Positions 1 to 7,738 of a stretch of DNA of 38,396 nucleotides are shown here, in pieces (the stretch's first letter is position 1; every line of letters starts with the position of its first letter). Source of the stretch: Caulobacter sp. (GTDB lineage: Bacteria > Pseudomonadota > Alphaproteobacteria > Caulobacterales > Caulobacteraceae); NCBI GenBank assembly GCA_028291265.1, contig JAQGIK010000080.1, positions 1 to 38,396 of the forward strand. Reading direction: 5' to 3'. The translations under genes and the position numbers were made by a program. The notes below the pieces were generated by a model. The model did no database searches. It was given only the letters and a program-made list of their open reading frames with translations, and was not told the origin of the DNA.

Positions 1-146
1 GCCGCGATACCCCTGCAGGCCAGCGGTCAAAGACCGCCTCAACAGGCCGGATACATGACCGCTCCTCACCCGCCGCCAGGCTCGCTCAAAGCATCTTGCC
101 CAAAGGGGGTCGTCCATACATGACAGGCTGGGTGGGCGCGGCGGGC

Positions 147-176
147 TTGACGTCGATCTACAAATGTAGCTCCAAT
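147..176 (+). promoter_or_regulatory. Putative promoter with BlaI-like dyad in the spacer
   Basis: A TTGACG -35 element (147-152) and a weak -10 (TCCAAT, 171-176) lie 30 bp before the lipoprotein start at 206. The spacer holds the dyad CTACAAATGTAG (158-169). TACA-N2-TGTA is the core recognised by BlaI/MecI-type repressors. The match is by eye, and no BlaI gene is in the window. Apart from this element, bases 1-205 show only a small hairpin (GCGGTC/GACCGC, about 23-37) and a 9-bp direct repeat (ATACATGAC at 51 and 116). I see no convincing gene there. Confidence 0.35.
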
Positions 177-205
177 CGGCCAAGCCTGTAATCCGGAGCC
201 TTCCC

Positions 206-733
206 ATGCGCGCCGCCGTCCTCCTTCTCCCCCTCATCCTGCTCGCCGCCTGCGACGGCAAGGCCGCCGGCGAGCGCTACCGCGCCCGGGCCGCGGCGAT
301 CGATCCGCCGCATCTGTGGTCGGTCGAGGTGGTCCCGGCCCGCGAGGGGGTGGTCGCCGTCAAGGTCTGCGCCGACAGCCGCATCCATGAGGGCCTGGCC
401 CGGCCGGCGGTGACGGCGGGCGAAGGCCAGTGCCGGCCGCTGGGCGAGGAGGTGGTCTCTGGCGATACCCGCATCCAGCGCTGCGACCTGAACGGCGAGA
501 CCTGGGTGACGACCTCGGCGGTCAAGGGCGACCTGACCCGCGACTTCACCTCGGTGCAGTCGGCCGAGCCGGTCAGCGGGCCCCCAGGAGGCGAGGGGGG
601 CGGCTACAGCCAGACCCGGCGCTACCAGCTGATCGGCGACTGCCCGGAGGGCTGGAACGTCGGCGACAGCACCGACCAGCAGGGGCGGCATGTGAAGGGG
701 CAGTCGGGATTGCTGGCCTTGATCGCGGGGTAG
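206..733 (+). CDS. Putative lipoprotein of unknown function
   Basis: The 175-aa product begins with a charged residue, a hydrophobic stretch and the lipobox LLAAC (Cys16), so it should be a lipid-anchored envelope protein. The mature part has four cysteines (in KVCADS, GQCRP, RCDLN and GDCPE), which could form two disulfides in the periplasm, plus a glycine-rich linker near residues 128-135. No catalytic motif is recognised. The start is ATG preceded by GGAGCC about 9 bases upstream. It is monocistronic, with a convergent small gene 24 bp downstream. The promoter region carries a BlaI-like dyad. Function is unknown; secretion is the only confident inference. Confidence 0.7.
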   Translation: MRAAVLLLPLILLAACDGKAAGERYRARAAAIDPPHLWSVEVVPAREGVVAVKVCADSRIHEGLARPAVTAGEGQCRPLGEEVVSGDTRIQRCDLNGETWVTTSAVKGDLTRDFTSVQSAEPVSGPPGGEGGGYSQTRRYQLIGDCPEGWNVGDSTDQQGRHVKGQSGLLALIAG

Positions 734-757
734 GGGCGGCGCGGCAGGGACGGCCGT

Positions 758-1033
758 CTAGCGGACCCTCTGCTTTTCCTTCGGCGCCGAGACGCGCCGC
801 GGCCTGGCCTCGAACTTCGGCTTGGGCAGCAGCCGGAAGCGGCTCTGGCACCAGGCGAAATCAATGCCGACGTCCAGCAGGGCGTCGGACCGCCCGCAGG
901 GGCAGGCGAACTCCATGACCTCGACCACGCGATAGGTTTCGCCGGCCACCAGGGGCACCGGCTGTCCCGTGACGTGGTTCGGGGCGGCATTGACGCACAG
1001 AACCAGATCGCCAGGGCCGACTGCGTCACTCAT
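758..1033 (-). CDS. Small cysteine-containing hypothetical protein
   Basis: This 91-aa protein (94 aa if the upstream ATG at 1042 is used) is not recognised. I prefer the ATG at 1033 because AGGGA lies 9 bases upstream of it, whereas it would abut the 1042 ATG. Visible features are a CPCG motif in the middle, a further Cys in a W-C-x-S-R-F-R-L-L-P stretch, and a basic C-terminal tail rich in Lys/Arg. The N-terminal half (GDLVLCVNA, then GETYRVVEV) looks like a small SH3-like beta-barrel. The three clustered cysteines could bind zinc, but that is only a guess. It faces the lipoprotein gene convergently. Confidence 0.55.
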   Translation of the reverse strand: MSDAVGPGDLVLCVNAAPNHVTGQPVPLVAGETYRVVEVMEFACPCGRSDALLDVGIDFAWCQSRFRLLPKPKFEARPRRVSAPKEKQRVR

Positions 1034-1042
1034 GGTTTTCAT

Positions 1043-1261
1043 TCCCTACGACAGGGGGAAGTTTAGACCTTGAGTCGGCTGGGGCAAGGATCGGCTTGGC
1101 CGGGGGCTTCGTGCGGCTCCTGCTCGCTTGGCGATTCGGCGGCCGGATTGGCCCAGAAGGCCAGGTGGGGGCAGCCACCACTTTTGCGACGCCGGACCGC
1201 GCCGCCATGTCCCGGATTGATGGTTCGCAGGCGTGAAAGTGGTGTGTGTCCCCACTTTGGA
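1043..1261. other. 219-bp intergenic region with a degenerate inverted repeat
   Basis: No gene is supported here. An imperfect inverted repeat has its left arm at 1165-1193 and its right arm at 1230-1255. Both arms share GTGGGG, a CACCACTTT core and CGCC. The right arm also forms its own hairpin (AAAGTGG 1236-1242 with CCACTTT 1252-1258), and the left arm has GTGG/CCAC. This architecture resembles a REP-type or miniature mobile element remnant. No transposase is nearby. Confidence 0.4.
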
Positions 1262-1723
1262 TCAATTGGCGGCACGGCTCCCCCGCCGTCCCGCCCCATC
1301 CAGCTCCACCCGGCAAGCCTCACTGAACTCCACCAGGAAGTTCATCTTGCCCTCCGACATCAGCAGGCGAAGATCCTGCAGGGTCCGGTTGGGCGAGAGG
1401 TAGCCGTCGATGATGGCGTCGAGGGTGCGTTCGGCAGAGGCGACGATGGGCCGGGACGAGATCAGCCGGATGCGGGCGACCAGGGCGTAGAGGCGGACCA
1501 TGTCGAGGACGTCGTTCTTCTCGTGGCTGAGGGCGTCGCCGTAGAGGCGCGAGGCCTCGTTGATGAAATCGGAGAACAGGGCCTCGCGGCGGGCCATGTC
1601 GCGGTCGCGGCTGCGGGCGCGCGACTGGACGGCGTGGGCCAGCCAGGTGCTGCCCAGCGACGCCAGGCCCCCGATCAGCGCCCCGGCAAGGGCGGCCAGG
1701 GCGCTGATCAGGGTCGGGTTCAC
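1262..1723 (-). CDS. Membrane-anchored hypothetical protein
   Basis: The 153-aa product has one N-terminal hydrophobic segment (about residues 4-28, rich in Ala/Gly/Leu) followed by a highly charged helix (HAVQSRARSRDRDMARRE). This predicts a single-pass inner-membrane protein with a mostly helical cytoplasmic domain. No enzyme motif is visible. It starts with GTG at 1723, overlapping the TGA of the upstream hydrolase (GTGA), so the two are probably translationally coupled. The fold resembles many small N-anchored proteins of unknown role, and I do not assign a function. Confidence 0.6.
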   Translation of the reverse strand: MNPTLISALAALAGALIGGLASLGSTWLAHAVQSRARSRDRDMARREALFSDFINEASRLYGDALSHEKNDVLDMVRLYALVARIRLISSRPIVASAERTLDAIIDGYLSPNRTLQDLRLLMSEGKMNFLVEFSEACRVELDGAGRRGSRAAN

Positions 1724-2433
1724 GACTTGGCGCAGACCGATTGCGCCGCCGCCTCGATCACCTTGGCCACGACCTCGGGCTGGGAGACGTAGATGGCGTG
1801 GCTGCCGTTGGCCTCGGTGACCTGCGAGCCGGCCCGCTTTGACATGCCGCGCTGGGCGTCGGGCGGGATCATGTGGTCGTCGGTGGCGACCAGATACCAG
1901 CTGGGCTTGCCGCGCCAGGCCGGCGTGGTCACCGCGCCGGAGAGGGCGCCGATGCCCCAGGGCACCTGGGAGTCGGCCATGAAGGCCGCCTCGGGCGGGG
2001 TGACGTCGGCGGCGAAGGAGGCGGCGAATTTGGCCTTGTCGAGGGCGAGGAAGCCGTCCTTGGGCGGCAGGATCGGCGGCACGGGGGCGCCGGGCGGGGG
2101 ATTGGCGATCAGGCTGTTGACCGACTCGCCGCGGTCGGGCGCGAAGGCGGCGATGTAGACCAGGGCCGACACCTTGGGGTCGTTGCCGGCCTCGGTGACC
2201 ACGACGCCGCCGTAGGAGTGGCCGACGAGGACGACCGGATGGCTCTGGTCGGCGATGACACGGCGGGTGAAGGCGACATCGTCGGCCAGGGTGATGGTGG
2301 GGTTCTGGACGACGGCGACCTCGAAGCCGTCACGCTTGAGGATGTCGTAGACGCCGCGCCAGCCGGCGCCGTCGACGAAGCCGCCGTGGACGAGGACGAT
2401 GGAGGCCGCGGCGGAGGCGAGAACACAGGCCAT
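1720..2433 (-). CDS. Alpha/beta hydrolase
   Basis: This 237-aa serine hydrolase has the fold's landmarks: an oxyanion-hole LVHGGFVDG near residues 14-22, the nucleophile elbow GHSYGG with Ser73, an acid in the VATDDHM segment and the catalytic His in NGSHAIYVS near the C-terminus. Family members are cytoplasmic esterases or lipases; the substrate cannot be read from sequence. There is no signal peptide. The ATG is preceded by AAGGA with a 7-base spacer. It lies 106 bp downstream of the large winged-helix ATPase regulator on the same strand, an arrangement suggesting the regulator may control it. It overlaps the next gene by 4 bp. Confidence 0.85.
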   Translation of the reverse strand: MACVLASAAASIVLVHGGFVDGAGWRGVYDILKRDGFEVAVVQNPTITLADDVAFTRRVIADQSHPVVLVGHSYGGVVVTEAGNDPKVSALVYIAAFAPDRGESVNSLIANPPPGAPVPPILPPKDGFLALDKAKFAASFAADVTPPEAAFMADSQVPWGIGALSGAVTTPAWRGKPSWYLVATDDHMIPPDAQRGMSKRAGSQVTEANGSHAIYVSQPEVVAKVIEAAAQSVCAKS

Positions 2434-2539
2434 GGGGAAGTCCTTTTCAGATCGAGGGGGCGCGAGGGCGCCGGTGGCGACACCCTGCGCCGGCTCGCGC
2501 CGGATCGGTCGTTAAGCGATGTGAATCGTTGTGCGGCGC

Positions 2540-5374
2540 TCAGGCCAGGGATTGCAGGAGCCTGGTCGCCGCCCGCAGGTCGGCGGTCTCGAAGCCTTCG
2601 GAGAATTTCGCACAGGTCTCCGTCAGCAGCCGGGCGGCGTCCTCTTTGCGGCCTTGGCCGGCCCGGACGGTGGCCAGGTCGGTGACGGCGCGCAGTTCCC
2701 AGACCAGCGCCTCCTGCGCCCGGGCCAGCTCAATCGCGGACTCGAAGAGGGCGGCGGCGGCGGTCGAATCTCCGGCGTCGCGGGCGATCTCGCCCTTGAA
2801 CCGCGTGAGTTCGGCGACATTCCAGCACTCGCCGTGGTCACGCGCCTGCCGCAGGGCGGCTTCGAGGCAGTCGCGGGCGCGGCCAAGATCGCCGATCCGC
2901 CGATAACCGTTGGCCAGGAAGCCCAGGGCGTTGGTCGAGCCGACCTGCAGGCGGGCCTTGCGCTGTCGTGACAGCGCCGCCTGCAGACGGTCCAGACCCT
3001 TGTGGGCGTCGCCGAAGCGGATTTCGAACATGCCCTCCAGGGTGTCGAGGAACATCCGGGCCGGCGACCAGGGGAAGCGTTCCGCCTGCTCGGTCAGCCG
3101 GCGAAAATCCTCGCGGGCGGCGGGGGCGTCGTCGGACAGGCTGATGAGGTCGTTCAGGTGGACGGCCAGCGCATAGGTGAGCGTCAACGGGTGACCGAGG
3201 GACTCCGCCTCGCCGAGGCAGCGATCCCCGACGATCCGCGCCTGGTTGGGAAAGCCGAGAATCCACAGGAGGGAGGACTGGACCGCCTCGGCCAGGACCC
3301 GCTGTTCGAAATGATAGCGGCGGATGTCGCGGCCATCGGCGGGCGGCACATACTCGCTGAGCATCGCTTCGGTATGGCGGAGCGCCTGGCCGAATTCACC
3401 GCTGTAACGGTGCGCCAGACCCAGCATGCGGTGGGCGATCAGGCGATCATCGCCGATGGGGGATCGGGCGGCGGCCTCGGCGAACGCTTCGGCGACGGAC
3501 AACGCCCCGGGATAGTCCCCGCCGTTGGTCGCGCAGGAGAACAGGGCCCAGAGCGCCTGGAGTTCATGTTCGGCGTCCCCCAGGGTTCGCGCGGCGTCGA
3601 GCGCCTCCCGCAGGGCGGCGATCGCCGTGGGGCCTGGGCCTTCTTCGTAGAGGATGGCCGAGCCGAGCGCGGCCCGCAGCGCCACGTCTCGCGTGCTCGG
3701 CTCCGGCGTTTCGCGCTTCAGCCCGAGGGCCAGTTCGGTCCGCCGGCGGCTCTCGTGATGCAGCGACAGCTGGGTCCACAGGGGCACGGCGGCGAGGGTC
3801 AGGGCGGCGGCGCGCTCAGCCTCGCCGGGGGCTGCGAAGGCCCAGTCGAGGGCCAGGTGCAGGTCGTCGATGTAGCGGGCCGCGGCCGGCGGGCCGGGGG
3901 CGCCGGCCGGCCTGACCTCGGCGGCGAGGGTCTCGAGCCGGGTCTTCACCAGGTCGGCGTGGCGGCGGCGCCAGAGATCGTCGTCGTCCTCTTCGGCCAG
4001 GCGCTCGGCCGCGAACAGCCGGGTCATCTCAAGGAGACGGTAGCGGGCTTCCAGGCCGCGCACGTCGGCGGCCAGCAGCGACTTGGCGGCGAGGCCGCCG
4101 ATGCCCTGGGCCGGTCGCCGGTCGGCGCCGACGAGGCCTGTGGCGTCGGCCAGGGAGAAGGCTCCGGCGAACACCGACAGGCGGCGCAGCAGCGCCCGCT
4201 CGTCGTCGGTCAGCAGGTCGTAGCTCCAGGCAATCGCGTCCCGCAGGCTGCGCTGGTGGCGCGGGGCCGTTCGCGGGGCGCTGGCGTCGAGCAGGCCGAG
4301 GCGGGCGTGGAGCTGGGCGGCGATGTCCGAGAGGCCGAAGGCGTCGACCCGGCTGGCCGCCAGTTCGATGGCGAACGGCACGCCGTCGAGCCGGCGGCAG
4401 ATGTCGGCGACCAGGCCGGCGTTGGCCTCATCGACAACGAAGCGGTCGAGGACAGCCCGGGCCCGCTGCTCGAACAGTTCGACGGCCGGAGAGGCCCGGA
4501 TCTGCGCCACGTCCAGACCGGCGCCGCCGTCCGGCAGGCCGAGCGGTTCGACCCGCCGCAGTTTCTCGCCGCGAACCCCGAGGGGCTCGCGGCTGGTGGA
4601 GATGATCTGGATGCCCGTCGTCCCCGCGAGGAGGATTTCCACCGCCCTGGCGACGCTCTCCACCATGTGTTCGCAGTTGTCGAAGATGAGCAGCATGCGC
4701 CGGTCCGACAGGGCGGGCGCAATGGTCTCCAGGGTGGGGGTGGCGTGAGTCGACAGGCCGGCGGCGATCTCGAGCGTCATCGGCAGGGCCCTGGGGTCGG
4801 TGAGCGGGGCCAGATCGACCAGCGCCGAGCCGTCGCCGTACGAGCCGGCGAGCCGGCGCGCGACTTCCACCGCCACGGTGGTCTTGCCGATGCCGGCCGG
4901 GCCCGTGAGGGTGACCAGCCGTTCGCTCTGGAGGTCGGTTTCGAGCGCGGTCATCAAGCCGTCGCGGCCGACGATCCGCCGCTCGGGCGCCAGCCAGGCG
5001 CTCGCCGGCCGGGGCGCGTCGGGCAGGGCTTCGCCGAGCGCGGCCACCGGCGCCACGAAGCTGTAGCCGCGGCCGGGGACGGTCTTGATGAAGCGGCGGT
5101 CGCCGAGGCCGTCGCCGAGCGAGCGGCGGAGGGCAGAGACCTGGACGCGCAGGCTGACGTCGTCGACGAAGACGCCCGGCCAGGCCGCCGCGATCAAGGC
5201 TTCCTTGCTGAGCACCTCGCCGCGGCGGCGGGCCAGCAGGACGAGGATGTCGAGGGCGCGCGAGCCGAGGTCGACGGGGGTCCCGTTCTCGAGCAGCAGC
5301 TTTTGCAGGGGATAGAGGGCGAAAGCCCCGAAACCGAGGCCCTGGCCCATGAAAGCGGCTGATTGTTCCGACAC
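2540..5374 (-). CDS. Winged-helix transcriptional regulator with STAND-type ATPase and TPR-like domain
   Basis: The 944-aa product has three parts. Residues about 12-110 are an OmpR/CadC-type winged helix ending in the classic wing (FIKTVPGRGYSFVAPV). Residues about 130-420 are an AP-ATPase/NB-ARC-like module with Walker A GPAGIGKTT (158-166), Walker B LLIFDNCEH (228-236) and a sensor TSREPLG. The remainder is alpha-helical TPR-like repeat. Such proteins act as ATP-switched, ligand-sensing DNA-binding regulators in the cytoplasm. There is no receiver domain. The start is GTG at 5374 or ATG at 5350 (MGQGL); neither has a clear ribosome-binding site. It lies 67 bp downstream of the hybrid kinase gene and 106 bp upstream of the hydrolase gene, all on one strand. 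Confidence 0.85.
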   Translation of the reverse strand: MSEQSAAFMGQGLGFGAFALYPLQKLLLENGTPVDLGSRALDILVLLARRRGEVLSKEALIAAAWPGVFVDDVSLRVQVSALRRSLGDGLGDRRFIKTVPGRGYSFVAPVAALGEALPDAPRPASAWLAPERRIVGRDGLMTALETDLQSERLVTLTGPAGIGKTTVAVEVARRLAGSYGDGSALVDLAPLTDPRALPMTLEIAAGLSTHATPTLETIAPALSDRRMLLIFDNCEHMVESVARAVEILLAGTTGIQIISTSREPLGVRGEKLRRVEPLGLPDGGAGLDVAQIRASPAVELFEQRARAVLDRFVVDEANAGLVADICRRLDGVPFAIELAASRVDAFGLSDIAAQLHARLGLLDASAPRTAPRHQRSLRDAIAWSYDLLTDDERALLRRLSVFAGAFSLADATGLVGADRRPAQGIGGLAAKSLLAADVRGLEARYRLLEMTRLFAAERLAEEDDDDLWRRRHADLVKTRLETLAAEVRPAGAPGPPAAARYIDDLHLALDWAFAAPGEAERAAALTLAAVPLWTQLSLHHESRRRTELALGLKRETPEPSTRDVALRAALGSAILYEEGPGPTAIAALREALDAARTLGDAEHELQALWALFSCATNGGDYPGALSVAEAFAEAAARSPIGDDRLIAHRMLGLAHRYSGEFGQALRHTEAMLSEYVPPADGRDIRRYHFEQRVLAEAVQSSLLWILGFPNQARIVGDRCLGEAESLGHPLTLTYALAVHLNDLISLSDDAPAAREDFRRLTEQAERFPWSPARMFLDTLEGMFEIRFGDAHKGLDRLQAALSRQRKARLQVGSTNALGFLANGYRRIGDLGRARDCLEAALRQARDHGECWNVAELTRFKGEIARDAGDSTAAAALFESAIELARAQEALVWELRAVTDLATVRAGQGRKEDAARLLTETCAKFSEGFETADLRAATRLLQSLA

Positions 5375-5441
5375 CAGCGCCGTCCGTGCCCGTTATTGCC
5401 CGCCCGGCAGGATGACGACAGGCCGTTGGCAAGGCAACAGG

Positions 5442-7169
5442 CTAAGCCGCCCGCTCCTCCCCCCGCAGCACGTCCAGCTCCGCCGCCAAGTCCTCCAGCC
5501 GGTAGGGCTTGGCCAGCAGGCGCAGGCCTTCGTCGGCCGCCGTGATGGCCGCTTCGCTGTAGCCGGTGGTCAGCAGGATCGGCAGGTCGGGGCGCAGCGC
5601 AGCGATGCGGCGGGCGAGGCCTACGCCGTCCATTTCGCCGGGCATGACCATGTCGGAGAAGACCAGGTCGAAGGGCTCGTCGGCGTCGATCAGGTCCAGG
5701 GCGCTGCCGGCGGTGGGGGCGCGGCGGACGCGCCAGCCGAGTTCCTCGAACATCTGGCAGACGAAGGTGGCGACGCCCTCGTCGTCCTCGACGATCAGCA
5801 CCCGGCCGCCGGCTCCGGCGACCAGCGGGCGGCTGCTGGCGGTGCGCTCGGGCAGCGGCTTGTCGGATCGGGGCAGGTAGAGGAAGACCTTGGTCCCGTG
5901 GCCGGGCTCGCTGTCGATGCGGATCTCGCCGCCCGAGGCGCGGATGAAGCCGTAGACCTGGCTGAGACCGAGGCCCGTGCCCTTGCCGACCTCCTTGGTG
6001 GTGAAGAAGGGCTCGAAGACGCGGGCCAGCACCTCCGGGCTCATGCCGACGCCGTTGTCGCAGACGCCGAGCTTGACGAAGTCGCCCTTGAGGCCGGGCT
6101 CGTCCATGCCCGGGTGGTTGCCGGCGACGATGTGGATGACGCCGCCGCCCGGCATGGAGTCGCGGGCGTTGACGGCCATGTTGAGGATGGCGACCTCCAG
6201 CTGGCTGGGGTCGATCTCGACCGGCCAGAGGTCGGGCGGGATCTGCATCTCCACCCCGATGTCCTCGCGCAGGGAGCGGTCGAGGAGGAGGCGCATGCCC
6301 TCGAGCCGTTCGGCGACGTCGACGACCTCCGGGTGCAGCGGCGAGCGGCGGGCGAAGGCCAGCAGCTGGCGGGTCAGGCTGGCGCCGCGGTCGAGCGCTT
6401 GGCGGATGCCCTCGCGCAGGCGCAGGCGGCGCTCCTCGTCGGTGGTGCGGTCGAGCAGGTCGAGGCCGCCCGAGGCGACCATCAGCATGTTGTTGAAGTC
6501 GTGGGCGACGCCGCCGGTCAGCTGGCCCATGGCCTCCATCTTCTGGCTCTGGCGCAGGGCTTCCTCGGCCTTCTCGCGCTCGGCGATCTGGAAGGCGAGG
6601 TCCTCGTTCCTGGACTGCAGCAGGCGGTTGGCGCGCAGGGCGGCGGCCTGGGCCGAGCCGAGGACGACGATCAGCAGGCTGGCCATGAGGACCAGCAGGG
6701 CGATGCCGCCGTGGCGGGCGACGACGGTCAGCAGAGGCTCGGGCGTGGTGCGCAGGTAGACCATGCCGATGGTCTGGCCATCCTGGACGATGGGGGCGGT
6801 GGCGGCGGTGCGGCCGTCCCAGCGCCGGCCGGCGCGGGCCTCCTGCCAGGTGGCGACGTAGGAGCCGGGGCGGCCGTAGCGGGCGATGCGCTGGCCGCCG
6901 GCGTCGAAGATGTTGGCGGCCTCGATGTCGGCGTTGGCGGCCATGGCGTCGACGTATTCGCGGGCCGCCGCCCGGTCCTCGAAGAAGACGGCGGCGCTGG
7001 CGGTGGCGGCCAGCACCTGCGCCTGGGCGTCGAGGTCGCGGCGCAGGCGGTCGCGGTAGATGTCCTCCGAATAGAGGCCGATGAGGATGCCGGCGACGAG
7101 CAGGGCGACGGCGCTGAGCAGGGTCAGGGCCTGTTTCCACTGGCGGGTGAGGGGAAGGCGAGCCTCCAT
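5442..7169 (-). CDS. CHASE8-like hybrid sensor histidine kinase
   Basis: The 575-aa protein starts at ATG 7169, overlapping the TGA of the yfiR-like gene (TGATG); the open frame extends further upstream but is a shadow of that gene. Domain order: TM1 (about 14-33), periplasmic domain (38-145) with a CHASE8-like pattern ([20 protein letters not shown], then [17 protein letters not shown]), TM2 (152-172), coiled coil, HisKA with H223 in VAHDFNN, HATPase (N334, DNGVGM 371-376, GKGTGLGLS 395-403), and a C-terminal receiver with D506 in FSDMVMP. It autophosphorylates on His and passes phosphate to its own Asp. No separate response regulator or phosphotransferase is nearby. Operon position implies that the periplasmic YfiR-like protein controls its sensor domain. 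Confidence 0.92.
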   Translation of the reverse strand: MEARLPLTRQWKQALTLLSAVALLVAGILIGLYSEDIYRDRLRRDLDAQAQVLAATASAAVFFEDRAAAREYVDAMAANADIEAANIFDAGGQRIARYGRPGSYVATWQEARAGRRWDGRTAATAPIVQDGQTIGMVYLRTTPEPLLTVVARHGGIALLVLMASLLIVVLGSAQAAALRANRLLQSRNEDLAFQIAEREKAEEALRQSQKMEAMGQLTGGVAHDFNNMLMVASGGLDLLDRTTDEERRLRLREGIRQALDRGASLTRQLLAFARRSPLHPEVVDVAERLEGMRLLLDRSLREDIGVEMQIPPDLWPVEIDPSQLEVAILNMAVNARDSMPGGGVIHIVAGNHPGMDEPGLKGDFVKLGVCDNGVGMSPEVLARVFEPFFTTKEVGKGTGLGLSQVYGFIRASGGEIRIDSEPGHGTKVFLYLPRSDKPLPERTASSRPLVAGAGGRVLIVEDDEGVATFVCQMFEELGWRVRRAPTAGSALDLIDADEPFDLVFSDMVMPGEMDGVGLARRIAALRPDLPILLTTGYSEAAITAADEGLRLLAKPYRLEDLAAELDVLRGEERAA

Positions 7170-7738
7170 CAGGCCCTCCGCCGGACGCTGAGGGCCAGGC
7201 TCATCAGTTTGGAGCTGATGGTCAGGCCGTTGTCGGCCGCCTGCTGGTCGTCGATGACGAAGCGGACGCGGGCGTCCTTGACGACGAAGTGGACGATGCC
7301 CCGGGCGCCGGGCTGGCGGGCCCCGTCGGTGACGGTCAGAACGGGGGCGCCGCGCACGGCCTTCAGGGAGTCGGCGACGGCCTGGGCGTTCTGCTGGCCG
7401 AGGTAGAGGACGTGGCAGTCGCGGCTGGCGGCGGCCAGGCGGCGGACGACGATGGCGTGCTCGCCCAGCCGCTGGCCCGAGGCGGCCTTGTCGAGCAGGC
7501 CGCCGAAGGGGTCGGGGCCGACGACGCAGATGACGAACGGGCTCTGGGGGGCGGCGAAGGCGCGGCCGGGCCAGTCGACGAAGGGCGGCAGCTTGGGCAG
7601 GTAGGCGGCCTTGACCGGGTATTCGAGCGACTGGCCGCCGGACTGGCCGGCCGCAGCGCCGGCCAGCAGCAGGGCGCCGGCCAGGGCGGCTGCCGCCCCG
7701 CTGGTCCATGCCGCCAAGGCGCGCGTCCGGTGGGACAC
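7169..7738 (-). CDS. YfiR-family periplasmic protein
   Basis: The 189-aa product carries an N-terminal signal peptide ending near AAAGQS. Its mature domain matches the YfiR/DUF4154 family: an opening KAAYLPKLPPFVDWP, a central ICVVGPDPFG strand, and the closing NGLTISSKLMSLAL. In Pseudomonas YfiR is a periplasmic repressor that binds the CHASE8 domain of the diguanylate cyclase YfiN; here the neighbouring partner is a histidine kinase. Only one Cys pair (ICVV, RDCHV) is visible. The start is GTG at 7738, directly abutting the TGA of the receptor gene (TGAGTG), and its own stop overlaps the kinase start by one base. Strict three-gene coupling is visible; the signalling role is inferred. Confidence 0.88.
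   Translation of the reverse strand: MSHRTRALAAWTSGAAAALAGALLLAGAAAGQSGGQSLEYPVKAAYLPKLPPFVDWPGRAFAAPQSPFVICVVGPDPFGGLLDKAASGQRLGEHAIVVRRLAAASRDCHVLYLGQQNAQAVADSLKAVRGAPVLTVTDGARQPGARGIVHFVVKDARVRFVIDDQQAADNGLTISSKLMSLALSVRRRA

Noticed and set aside
1..117. Open minus-strand frame running off the left edge from an ATG at 117
   Set aside because: It is only 39 codons, with no ribosome-binding site and Arg-rich shadow composition; too little to call a gene.
3002..5362. 786-aa plus-strand open frame opposite the winged-helix ATPase gene
   Set aside because: It is a Gly/Gln/Val/Asp-rich translation typical of antisense GC-rich codons, with no domains; the opposite strand has strong family matches throughout.
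5349..7406. 685-aa plus-strand open frame opposite the hybrid kinase
   Set aside because: It has shadow composition, and the minus strand carries the complete HisKA-HATPase-REC motifs.
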